This document shows, in pieces, positions 33,936-41,451 of a stretch of 64,000 bases of DNA. Position 1 is the first letter of the stretch. Each line of letters begins with the position of its first letter. The notes below the pieces were generated by a model, which saw nothing but the letters and a program-made list of their open reading frames with translations, did not search any database and was not told the DNA's origin. Source of the DNA: Rhizobium sp. J15 (GTDB lineage Bacteria; Pseudomonadota; Alphaproteobacteria; Rhizobiales; Rhizobiaceae); assembly GCF_002531825.1 (NCBI RefSeq), contig NZ_NWSX01000010.1, positions 1 through 64,000 of the forward strand, in the 5' to 3' direction. The position numbers were made by a program, and so were the translations under genes.

Positions 33936-34721
33936 ATGCTTTTTGGTAAAACGATCCTGGTAACCGGCGTGGCCTCCGGCATCGGTGCGCGCACGGCGGA
34001 ACTGGCGGGCCAGATGGGCGCCGAGGTCATCGGCATCGACGTGCGCGAACCCGCCCATGGAAACGCCGCCTTCATCCGGGGCGATCTGTCCACGCCATCG
34101 GGCGTTGCCGAGATCGTCGCACAGCTGCCCTCGCGCCTCGATGCGCTCGCCAATGTCGCCGGCCTTTCCGGCAATACCGGCGTCGTCTCGACGCTCGCCG
34201 TCAATTTCTACGGCCTTCGCGCCCTGTCGGAAGCGGTGGCACCGCGCCTGCGCGAAGGCGGCGCCATCGTCAATGTCGCGTCGATCGCCGGCTATGGCTG
34301 GCGCGCCAATCTCGAGCGGGCGAAGTCGCTTACCTCAATCGAAGGCTTCCCCGACGTGGCGGCGGTCGCTGGCGAATATCGCCTCAAGAATGAGGAGGGC
34401 TATCCGCTTTCCAAAGAACTGCTCCTGCTCTGGACCATGCGCGCGGCGCACCAGCCGCTGTTCAAGGCGCGCGGCATCCGCGTCAATGCGGTGAGCCCCG
34501 GGCCGGTGGAAACGCCGATCCTCAAACAGTTTCGCGCCGTGCTCGGCGATGCGAGAGTCGACAGCGACATCACCCGCGTCGGCCGCGCCGGCACCGCCGC
34601 CGATATCGCGCCCGCCGTGCTCTTTCTCTGCTCGGATGGCGCGCGCTGGATCAACGGCACCAACCTTGCCGCCGACGGCGGCCTCGAAGCATCCATCAAT
34701 GCCGAGGTTCTCGGCTTCTAA
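33936..34721 (+). CDS. calA: Coniferyl-alcohol-dehydrogenase-like short-chain dehydrogenase
   Basis: 261 residues. The cofactor motif is TGVASGIGARTAEL. The family pattern matches coniferyl alcohol dehydrogenase (CalA) rather than generic SDRs: LPSRLDALANVAGLSG, LAVNFYGLRALSEAV, an insertion where YPLSKELLLLW replaces the usual YxxxK helix (Y and K kept), and WINGTNLAADGGLEASI at the end. It would oxidise coniferyl alcohol to coniferaldehyde with NAD. ATG 33936 has GAAAGGTG; a GTG at 33927 is less likely. Function is by resemblance. Confidence 0.78.
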   Translation: MLFGKTILVTGVASGIGARTAELAGQMGAEVIGIDVREPAHGNAAFIRGDLSTPSGVAEIVAQLPSRLDALANVAGLSGNTGVVSTLAVNFYGLRALSEAVAPRLREGGAIVNVASIAGYGWRANLERAKSLTSIEGFPDVAAVAGEYRLKNEEGYPLSKELLLLWTMRAAHQPLFKARGIRVNAVSPGPVETPILKQFRAVLGDARVDSDITRVGRAGTAADIAPAVLFLCSDGARWINGTNLAADGGLEASINAEVLGF

Positions 34722-34744
34722 TTCTGTTTCTGAGGAGATCCCCG

Positions 34745-36190
34745 ATGAATATTTCCCTGCTCATAAACGGCGCGGACCGCGCGGCCTCCGGCGGCCGGAC
34801 CTATAACCGCCTCGACCCCTTCACCGAGAAGCTCGCAAGCCGCGCCGCTGCCGCAAGCCTGGAAGATGTCGCCGCCGCCGTCGACGCCGCTTCCGCCGCC
34901 TTCGTCAGTTGGTCGAAGACAGGCCCCGGCCAGCGCCGCGCCATCCTGATGAAGGCTGCCGATATCATGGATTCCAAGGTGAGCGAGTTCACCCGGCTGA
35001 TGATCGAGGAGACCGGCGCCACCGCGCCCTGGGCCGGCTTCAACGTCATGCTCGCCGCCAATATCCTGCGCGAGGCCGGCGCCATGGCGACGCAGATTTC
35101 AGGCGAGATCATTCCCTCCGACAAGCCGGGCACGCTCGCCATGGGCGTTCGCCAGGCCGCCGGCGTGTGCCTGGCGATCGCGCCCTGGAATGCGCCCGTC
35201 ATTCTCGCCACCCGCGCCATCGCCATGCCGATCGCCTGCGGCAACACAGTCATCCTCAAGGCATCCGAGCAATGCCCCGGCACCCACCGGCTGATCGCCA
35301 CGGCGCTGACCGAAGCAGGCCTTCCCGCCGGCGTCATCAATGTTCTCACCAACGCACCGGAGGATGCGCCTGAAATCGTCGCCGCGCTGATCGCCCATCC
35401 CGCCGTCAAGCGCGTCAATTTCACCGGCTCGACCAAGGTCGGCAAGATCATTGCGGAGACCTGCGGCAAATATCTCAAGCCTGCCCTCCTCGAACTCGGC
35501 GGCAAGGCGCCGCTCGTCATTCTCGACGACGCCGATATCGACGGCGCCGTCAATGCCGCCATTTTCGGCGCCTTCATGCATCAGGGCCAGATCTGCATGT
35601 CGACGGAGCGGATCATCGTCGACGAGACAATCGCCGATCAGTTCGTCGCCAAACTCGCCGCCCGCGCTAGCCAACTGCCGGCCGGCGACCCGCGCGGCCA
35701 TGTCGTGCTCGGTTCGCTGATCAGCCTCGACGCCGCGAAGAAAATGGAAGAGCTGATCGCCGATGCGACGGCCAAGGGCGCAAAACTCGTGGCCGGCGGC
35801 AAGCGCTCGGGCACCGTGGTCGAGGCGACGCTGCTCGATCACGTCACACCTGACATGCGCGTTTATGCGGAAGAATCCTTCGGCCCGGTCAAGCCGATCA
35901 TTCGCGTCTCCGGCGAGGAGGAAGCGATCCGTATCGCCAACGACACCGAATACGGCCTGTCGGCGGCCGTCTTCAGCCGCGACGTGCAACGGGCGATGGC
36001 GGTCGCGGCGCGGATCGAATCCGGCATCTGCCACATCAACGGTCCGACACTGCATGACGAGGCGCAGATGCCCTTCGGCGGCGTCAAAGGCAGCGGCTAC
36101 GGCCGCTTCGGCGGCAAGGCGGCGATCACAGAATTCACCGACCTGCGCTGGATCACGGTGGAGGATTCCGCCCAGCACTATCCCTTCTGA
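34745..36190 (+). CDS. Vanillin/salicylaldehyde-type aldehyde dehydrogenase 2
   Basis: 481 residues, closely similar to the dehydrogenase at 27644-29107 over its full length (shared APWNAPVIL, FTGSTKVGK, QICMSTERI, ESFGPVKPIIRV and PFGGVKGSGYGRFGGKAAITEFT). Catalytic Cys284 and base Glu250. Two copies in one operon suggest different substrates, such as vanillin and 4-hydroxybenzaldehyde, or a dosage effect. It is followed by a strong terminator hairpin. Confidence 0.87.
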   Translation: MNISLLINGADRAASGGRTYNRLDPFTEKLASRAAAASLEDVAAAVDAASAAFVSWSKTGPGQRRAILMKAADIMDSKVSEFTRLMIEETGATAPWAGFNVMLAANILREAGAMATQISGEIIPSDKPGTLAMGVRQAAGVCLAIAPWNAPVILATRAIAMPIACGNTVILKASEQCPGTHRLIATALTEAGLPAGVINVLTNAPEDAPEIVAALIAHPAVKRVNFTGSTKVGKIIAETCGKYLKPALLELGGKAPLVILDDADIDGAVNAAIFGAFMHQGQICMSTERIIVDETIADQFVAKLAARASQLPAGDPRGHVVLGSLISLDAAKKMEELIADATAKGAKLVAGGKRSGTVVEATLLDHVTPDMRVYAEESFGPVKPIIRVSGEEEAIRIANDTEYGLSAAVFSRDVQRAMAVAARIESGICHINGPTLHDEAQMPFGGVKGSGYGRFGGKAAITEFTDLRWITVEDSAQHYPF

Positions 36191-36203
36191 GGGAAGCGCC
36201 ACC

Positions 36204-36232
36204 GCGCCGCAACGGTTATTCCGTTGCGGCGC
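36204..36232. terminator. Perfect 12-bp hairpin between convergent genes
   Basis: GCGCCGCAACGG-ttatt-CCGTTGCGGCGC. It lies 13 nt past the aldehyde dehydrogenase stop and 8 nt before the convergent HAMP-like gene stop. No T-run, but it is very stable and well placed as a bidirectional terminator. Confidence 0.7.
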
Positions 36233-36240
36233 GGGCCCTC

Positions 36241-36747
36241 TCAGACCGAGAAGCGGGCCAGCGCCTCGGCAAGCTTCAGCCAGAGATCATGGGGCGGCGA
36301 AGGAATCGGCCGCGAATCCTCGTCGGAGGCCCTGACTTCGTAAGCGAGCTCGGTCGAGCCGGAGCCGGCCAGCATCCGGCGGAATTTCGTGGCCCTGTCC
36401 GTGAACCGATCCGAACCTCGTTCCCCCAACACCTTGCGGATCGTCACCAAAGCCAGATTGAAGTTCTTCTGCAGTTGCCCAAATGCGCCGCGATGTTTGT
36501 CCCGCATGCCTGCATGGAGATCCCCGTGAGCGAGAGCGGCCATCGCCGCGTTGAAATCGCAGAGGTTGTCGTCGATCGACGCAATCAGCTCATTGAGAAC
36601 AGCTGCCGAGCGGCGAAGATCCGCATCCGCATAGTCGGCGCTCATGCGCGCCGTCAGATCACCGCTCATGACGGCAGGCACCAAGGCCGCGATTTCAGCG
36701 CAGAATCTGGCTTTCTGATCCGGATCTGCGACCAGATCCGAGGTCAT
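36241..36747 (-). CDS. Small HAMP-like soluble protein
   Basis: 168 residues. Two tandem HAMP-like helical modules can be seen, EIAALVPAVMSGDLTARM...LRRSAAVLNELIASIDDNL and FNAAMAALAHGDLHAGM...FGQLQKNFNLALVTI, in the pattern (hydrophobic helix, xGDL, RM/GM) of chemoreceptor HAMP domains. There is no membrane segment, sensor or methylation domain. It could be a stand-alone HAMP signalling piece or a truncated chemoreceptor. ATG 36747 has GGGCGGGA; the ATG at 36780 lacks a ribosome site. Confidence 0.6.
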   Translation of the reverse strand: MTSDLVADPDQKARFCAEIAALVPAVMSGDLTARMSADYADADLRRSAAVLNELIASIDDNLCDFNAAMAALAHGDLHAGMRDKHRGAFGQLQKNFNLALVTIRKVLGERGSDRFTDRATKFRRMLAGSGSTELAYEVRASDEDSRPIPSPPHDLWLKLAEALARFSV

Positions 36748-37181
36748 ATCCCGCCCTCGGCCATTCGTTGTCTCGACCATGCGCAATAGGCCCTAGAGCA
36801 AAGCACCGTTGCCGCGAGAGTCGCAGCAAAGCATGAGAGCAAAACCGCTATGAACCATATCGTATTTCCATATGCCTGCCGACCTATCGCGCCTGTGCCA
36901 CATTCGAGCGAGCCGGATCGCACGGGTGGCGGAAACCGGCCTCATCCAAGGCGGTAACGTTTAAGGAAATCCTTCGCCGCTTCCGCAGCCGCCGGTTTTT
37001 CGCGCAGATCGGATAGTCCCTGCGTATTTTGATCGTAATCGAGCGGTGGATACGTGCGGAGATCCGCATTTCTCCCGCGCTGGTCGGTTGAAGCACGCGG
37101 CGCGGCAATATATTCCCCGGCCGGTAGAAACCCAGCGCCGCCGATGGCGGGCTTTGACAGCTTTCTTGAGGTCGAGAATAG
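36748..37181. other. Divergent intergenic region, no gene seen
   Basis: About 430 bp between two divergent genes; it should hold both promoters. Some frames on the minus strand are open but lack ribosome sites. No repeat or palindrome stood out. Confidence 0.4.
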
Positions 37182-37751
37182 ATGAAAACGCCGCAGCGGA
37201 AATTCGTCGTCGAATTCAAGTCGGGACGGCGACAACCAAAGGCGCGGACGACCTCGATCTGGGGCGACACGGATTTCAAGGCCCTGGCCCGCGAAGTGCA
37301 GGACCAGTCACCGCATCCGTTCAACGCGGCCGAATCGGCCGCCGAAAGTCGCGACACCTTGCCCGAGCCGCTGAACCAACATCCTATCGGCCAGATCGAT
37401 GCGAAGGCCGCGGGAGCGGCGCCACCAGAAACGGCGCAACAGCAGGCCGCCATCCCGATTGCCGAAGCCATCGTGCCGGCGCAGGAGGGCCAGCCGGCAT
37501 TGCAGCCTGCGGCGGCGGCGAAGCGCGCGCCGCGTAAATATTCGAAGACCAAGCCGGCCGCCCCGGTCGCACTCGCTGTGATCGCCGAGGCGAACCCGCG
37601 TCCGCATTTTGAAGCGGAAGACGCTCCGGGTTCCAAACAGGATATCGCCTTCCTCGAAGCGGAAAACAAGCGCCTCAAAAGGCTGCGGGCCGAACAGCTC
37701 CACGCCGAAAATCTTCAGCTAAGGACGATGCTCGCCCGCTTCGAGAGCTAA
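37182..37751 (+). CDS. Rhizobial hypothetical protein with basic N-terminus and C-terminal coiled coil
   Basis: 189 residues. A conserved-looking basic start (MKTPQRKFVVEFKSGRRQ, then SIWGDTDFKALAREV) leads into an Ala/Pro/Gln-rich linker (75-150), and a C-terminal coiled coil (IAFLEAENKRLKRLRAEQLH). Similar openings occur in rhizobial proteins of unknown function. The basic ends and coiled coil suggest nucleic-acid or protein binding, but this is speculative. A large minus-strand frame over the same DNA is the antisense shadow. Confidence 0.7.
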   Translation: MKTPQRKFVVEFKSGRRQPKARTTSIWGDTDFKALAREVQDQSPHPFNAAESAAESRDTLPEPLNQHPIGQIDAKAAGAAPPETAQQQAAIPIAEAIVPAQEGQPALQPAAAAKRAPRKYSKTKPAAPVALAVIAEANPRPHFEAEDAPGSKQDIAFLEAENKRLKRLRAEQLHAENLQLRTMLARFES

Positions 37752-37802
37752 GCGCGCCGGCTACGCCGTCAGCCGAAGACTGTTCAAGATGCGCGGCGGC
37801 GT

Positions 37803-38981
37803 TCAGCTCTCAAGCCATTGGGCGAGAAGCTTGGCCGCCGCCCGCTTGCGGCCGACGCGAATATCGGCGGCGCCGGTGTCGAAATCCAGGCCGTTTTCCT
37901 CACGCAGCTTTCTCAGCCATGCCGGAAAGGCATGAAGGTTTCCGCGCCCGAGAACGGGAAAACCGAGCTCGTTCCGGTAGCTCTTCTTTTCGCTTTCCGA
38001 AAACTCCCCGCGTTCGGCCAGCCGCGCGGTCAGCTCCCATTCCCAGTCCGGGTTCGGCCGGATCTGCAACCGTGCGACATTCCTGGCAATCAACGGATGA
38101 TCCGCTGTGCCGCGCAGCGGGATGGCGACATGAATTTCCCAGTCCTCGTCGTCCTCAAACGGCAGGCCCAGCCGCTGCGCCAGCGCGACGGTCTCCGTGG
38201 CGTTGCGGCGCGCAAGCTCGATCTCCCTGAGCTGCTGCGCCAGCGAGCGGAACCGCTCTTCGTCGGCCTCGATATCCGGCAGGACCGCTTCGACATAGCG
38301 GTGCAGTATCGCCAGCTGCTCGACGCGCCGCATGAGGACATATTCGCCCTCCAGCATATCCGCGAGCAGATGGGCGCGGGTCGCCTTGTTGAGCAGGCAG
38401 ATGAACACCATGCCCCAGAAGCGGAGATTGGTGACGTTGTAGCTATCTTCGCCGTAGCGCCTGTCGTGGCGGTAGCCGAGATGCCTGAAAACCTCGAGGA
38501 TACGTGCCGCCTCGTCGGCAAATGGAGCAAACTTCGCCTTCTTGTCGCGCTGGGCGGGCAGCGTCGTGTAAACGCCGACCTGCGTGATGAGTTTGAGCCG
38601 CGCCTTCAGCGCCTTGGCCGACACCGTCTCGCCGCTCGGCAGCGCACCCGTATCGTCGAAACCGAAGACGAACAGCAGCTTATGCCGCCGCGACATCTGG
38701 ATAACACCGCCAAGATCGAGAAACGGCAGCATGCGCCTGTAGGCCTCGATCAAGAGCGGCATCTCCTTCTCGCCGACCAAAGGCAGACCGCCGGCGACGC
38801 GCATGAAATGGAAATAGAAATCGACCTGCTCACCCGCATCGAGCAACCCGGACGCTTTGGCCGCCAGCGGCCCGATCCGATGATGATTTGCCGGCCAGAA
38901 CTTCCCCTGACGCCGCTCGGCAAAGGCCTGGTTCTCGTCAGCGATGAATGTGCGCAGGAGGTTTGCGTCGGCGGTTGTCAT
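37803..38981 (-). CDS. Hypothetical protein at the distal end of the T6SS effector/immunity array
   Basis: 392 residues, start ATG 38981 with CAGGTA upstream. No membrane segment or signal peptide; it is charged and globular, with FIADENQAFAERRQGKFWPANHHRIG at the start and a WLRKLREENGLDF helical end. I do not recognise the family. It is the last gene of the leftward operon, 28 nt past the DUF1851-like gene at 39010, so it could be another immunity or accessory protein, or an unrelated chromosomal border gene. Confidence 0.6.
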   Translation of the reverse strand: MTTADANLLRTFIADENQAFAERRQGKFWPANHHRIGPLAAKASGLLDAGEQVDFYFHFMRVAGGLPLVGEKEMPLLIEAYRRMLPFLDLGGVIQMSRRHKLLFVFGFDDTGALPSGETVSAKALKARLKLITQVGVYTTLPAQRDKKAKFAPFADEAARILEVFRHLGYRHDRRYGEDSYNVTNLRFWGMVFICLLNKATRAHLLADMLEGEYVLMRRVEQLAILHRYVEAVLPDIEADEERFRSLAQQLREIELARRNATETVALAQRLGLPFEDDEDWEIHVAIPLRGTADHPLIARNVARLQIRPNPDWEWELTARLAERGEFSESEKKSYRNELGFPVLGRGNLHAFPAWLRKLREENGLDFDTGAADIRVGRKRAAAKLLAQWLES

Positions 38982-39009
38982 GATCAAGTACCTGAAATTT
39001 GTTCGTTCG

Positions 39010-39687
39010 TCATTCTGCGCCAACTTCGCGGACCGCCGCGACACTAGCTGTGGCGGAATTATAAAGGGTGAAGCAAGTCGCTTGAGCCGCAATCGTCATG
39101 GCCGCGAGCGCAGCTGCCGGGCGGAGATTGTCGACGGTGATCGGCCCGCCAAGGGCCGGATGAAGTTTGGGCGCGTAGATTTGCCCCACGTTCAGTTCGC
39201 CATGCGCGAGCAGCAGCCGCTTGAACATCGGCTTTCCCCGCTCGTCCGGCGTGTCGTATGACTCTGCATCTACACTGCCGATCACGATGCCCAACGTGAT
39301 TTTGGGATCCATATCGGGCTCAGGTGAAAACAGTTCAGGGCAATGCACCCTTCCATAAAGCATGTTGATTTCAACAACTTTATAGTCCTCGTTCCAGGCA
39401 ACCAATTCCCCGAAAGCCGAGAAACCGAGCGCGTGCGTTCGTTCCGGCTTCAGATCGCGATCACCATCGAGAACCAGTGCCAGCACGGATTTATATTCAT
39501 CCGGATTGCAGAACTGGAAATAGCCCTCGAGCCACTTTCCAGCGGAATGAAGGCTCATGAAGTCAAGAAAACTATCCGGAATGTGGCTACGGAAAGAATC
39601 CAGGGTGGCGAACGGCAACCGAAATCCGTCCTGCGGCTCACCAAATTTCCTCAAAGCATTTTGATAGGTGATGAAAAGGTCGGCCAT
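39010..39687 (-). CDS. GAD-like/DUF1851 T6SS immunity-type protein, copy 4
   Basis: 225 residues. GAD-like part (FRLPFATLDSFRSHIPDSFLDFMSLHSAGKWLEGYFQFCNPDEYKSVLALVLDGD), then the DUF1851 part (ERTHALGFSAFGELVAWNEDY, later LNVGQIYAPKLHPALGGP). The same two-part layout occurs in Tdi-type immunity proteins that neutralise T6SS DNase effectors in Agrobacterium. The C-terminal tail differs from its sisters (TIAAQATCFTLYNSATASV). No effector gene lies directly upstream, so it looks like an orphan immunity gene. Confidence 0.75.
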   Translation of the reverse strand: MADLFITYQNALRKFGEPQDGFRLPFATLDSFRSHIPDSFLDFMSLHSAGKWLEGYFQFCNPDEYKSVLALVLDGDRDLKPERTHALGFSAFGELVAWNEDYKVVEINMLYGRVHCPELFSPEPDMDPKITLGIVIGSVDAESYDTPDERGKPMFKRLLLAHGELNVGQIYAPKLHPALGGPITVDNLRPAAALAAMTIAAQATCFTLYNSATASVAAVREVGAE

Positions 39688-39704
39688 CGCTTCTACCCCC
39701 TCAG

Positions 39705-40415
39705 TTATCTCGGCGATCCAATCTCGCGCACGCGTTCGAGCCGCCCGTAAGGATTATTTGGATCGTTTGTATCGAGGATGTAACGTTCCATCCCTATACG
39801 GACAAATTGGTTCAGCATCAGAAGATGCTCGATGATCGGCGTTTTCACGATTGTTTCAGGAGTTCCTTGTCCGCCGAGGGCAAATGCGGGCGAATAGCCG
39901 TAGATTTCTCCGGGCTTCAGGGGTCCGAGAGCAGTCAATGCCCATTCGAAATCGTTCAGGTCCTGTTCGGCAAAGTACGTCCGTTCCTCTTTTGCAAGAC
40001 TGATCGAGTTGGCGACATAGCAATCATCCGTCCAACGTTCACCGGTATCGGGTCGCTGTTCACCCTGTTGAGAGCTGAACACCGGATTGTAGGCGGCGAT
40101 ATCAAGCGTGATGATCTTTGTGTCATTACGCCAGCCATACAGTTTTCCAAAAGCATCGTATTTGAAGATAACGAAATCGGCTGGTGCGTATTCCGGGTCA
40201 TTCTGGAAGACGTCCTTGAGTAGCCCATCGAAAGCCCGCGGGTCCGAGACCCAGAAATATCCATCCTGGAAAGAGCACCACCCGACCTCGGCCCAGAACT
40301 CCAGAAGTCCGCCGGGCACACGTCCGCGATAGGCTTCGATGACATCGTGGGGCATTGGCGTGACGTCAGAGGGCTGGCCTGCTTTCGATAGGATCTCGGC
40401 AAAGTCCTGTTGCAT
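39705..40415 (-). CDS. GAD-like/DUF1851 T6SS immunity-type protein, copy 3
   Basis: 236 residues. GAD-like part (AYRGRVPGGLLEFWAEVGWCSFQDGYFWVSDPRAFDGLLKDVF) and DUF1851 part (IFKYDAFGKLYGWRND, LGPLKPGEIYGYSPAFALGG). The start is put at ATG 40415 with GAGGA 8 nt upstream; the open frame continues back to 40469 only because it overlaps the relic of a DUF4150 gene. It lies just downstream of that relic, in the position an immunity gene would have had beside its lost toxin. Confidence 0.78.
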   Translation of the reverse strand: MQQDFAEILSKAGQPSDVTPMPHDVIEAYRGRVPGGLLEFWAEVGWCSFQDGYFWVSDPRAFDGLLKDVFQNDPEYAPADFVIFKYDAFGKLYGWRNDTKIITLDIAAYNPVFSSQQGEQRPDTGERWTDDCYVANSISLAKEERTYFAEQDLNDFEWALTALGPLKPGEIYGYSPAFALGGQGTPETIVKTPIIEHLLMLNQFVRIGMERYILDTNDPNNPYGRLERVREIGSPR

Positions 40416-40497
40416 CCTCGTCCTCATGCGGTTGCCCTGTCGTCCAGGGGCTTGGATAATCTGGTTCACCGACGTAATTATCGCGTGGGATGCTCAT
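40366..40497 (-). pseudogene. Relic N-terminus of a DUF4150 (PAAR-like) effector gene
   Basis: A 43-codon frame from ATG 40497 to a TGA at 40366-40368. Its first 20 residues (MSIPRDNYVGEPDYPSPWTT) are identical to the start of the intact DUF4150 effector at 43347-44855. Over 61 nt (40440-40500 against 44798-44858) 54 bases match, and the seven changes fall at synonymous positions. After that the frame runs into unrelated sequence that overlaps the next immunity gene in another frame. This is a truncated duplicate of the effector module. Confidence 0.8.
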
Positions 40498-40590
40498 GCC
40501 CGTCCCTCACTCGGGCGAGCATGAAGTGCCGCTTCGACTTGAACCTGCGTCGACGTCAGCGATGTTTCACGTGCTCCGGAAGGGGAACGC
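40494..40590 (-). pseudogene. Relic C-terminus of a DUF2169 gene
   Basis: Upstream of the DUF4150 relic, in the correct frame, LTSTQVQVEAALHARPSEGRA and a TGA overlapping the relic's ATG (ATGA) correspond to LTLTRVRLNVEADAPGGVAA at the end of the intact DUF2169 protein, whose stop overlaps the effector start in the same way. The gene junction, not just one gene, was duplicated. The left limit of similarity (about 40590) is approximate. Confidence 0.7.
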
Positions 40591-40628
40591 ACGTCTGCGA
40601 TGCTGCAGCAACCGCAAGTCGGCACAAA

Positions 40629-41387
40629 CTACCGGACGGCACCCGCGGGGATCGTTTGAGATACAATTTGTTGCTGTCCTCCGACTTCAACTGCGAATGA
40701 ATAATAAATCTCATCGGGCACGCGCGAGACGGCCTCGGAAATTTTCAGCTTCTGGTAATGATCAGCCGTATTTCGTGCCGCATTCCTGTCTCGGAAATAG
40801 ATCTCGTTCTGCGAAAGCTCACCCAGGCTCCGACGGAGCTGCGGTGTGAGGGCTTTACCGCTGCCGTCATAAATCGCCTTGTGCGAATCTGCGCTCGTTG
40901 CCCCCAGCAATATGTTCCAGACGTCCTCCGGCGTAGACCTTGCCTCCAGAAACAGCTCGACCGCGTTGTGGGGCATGTCCACACCGGCCGCGCGATAGAT
41001 CTCCTCCAGATCATAGGGCGGGGGATCGGTGCGGCTTCTGCTCGTCAAATCCATCAGCAGCGCGACATCGAGCGAGAAAGTGAAATGTCGTCCTGCTCTA
41101 TGCCAAAGATTGACGGTTCCGAGGCTCGAATATCCGAAGGCGGAAAGTTCATCAGCATTCAATTCCGGCACATTGGCGAGCATCTGGGGGAAGAAGCCAT
41201 CAAAAAGTGCAGGCGTGCACAGCCAATAATTCCTGTTTGCATAGTACCCCACGCCATGTTGCACCCAGAACTCTATCAGGTCCTCTGGAACGCGCCCGAC
41301 GGCACTGTCCGCTTCGACCTCGGAAATTCTTCGTGCCTCGCGCGGCTTGCCTCGTGCCTCAAGAAACTCCACTGCGGTAATTCGCAT
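40629..41387 (-). CDS. GAD-like/DUF1851 T6SS immunity-type protein, copy 2
   Basis: 252 residues. GAD-like part (VGRVPEDLIEFWVQHGVGYYANRNYWLCTPALFDGFFPQML) and DUF1851 part (LSAFGYSSLGTVNLWHRAGRHFTFSL, then LGELSQNEIYFRDRNA). The most divergent of the four: in the middle (PPPYDLEEIYRAAGVDMPHNAVELF) it has its own sequence, suggesting a different partner toxin. Ribosome site is weak. Confidence 0.74.
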   Translation of the reverse strand: MRITAVEFLEARGKPREARRISEVEADSAVGRVPEDLIEFWVQHGVGYYANRNYWLCTPALFDGFFPQMLANVPELNADELSAFGYSSLGTVNLWHRAGRHFTFSLDVALLMDLTSRSRTDPPPYDLEEIYRAAGVDMPHNAVELFLEARSTPEDVWNILLGATSADSHKAIYDGSGKALTPQLRRSLGELSQNEIYFRDRNAARNTADHYQKLKISEAVSRVPDEIYYSFAVEVGGQQQIVSQTIPAGAVR

Positions 41388-41451
41388 CTCAAACCGTGAT
41401 CGGAAAATGAACCAATACTCTCTGCCTCGTCGGAATCTACCAGCCGCGACC

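Noticed and set aside
36884..37678. 264-codon minus-strand frame
   Set aside because: Antisense of the coiled-coil protein at 37182-37751; Ala/Gly/Ser-rich shadow.
40427..40469. Longer N-terminus for the immunity protein ending at 39705
   Set aside because: The extension overlaps the DUF4150 relic in another frame, and ATG 40415 has the better ribosome site.
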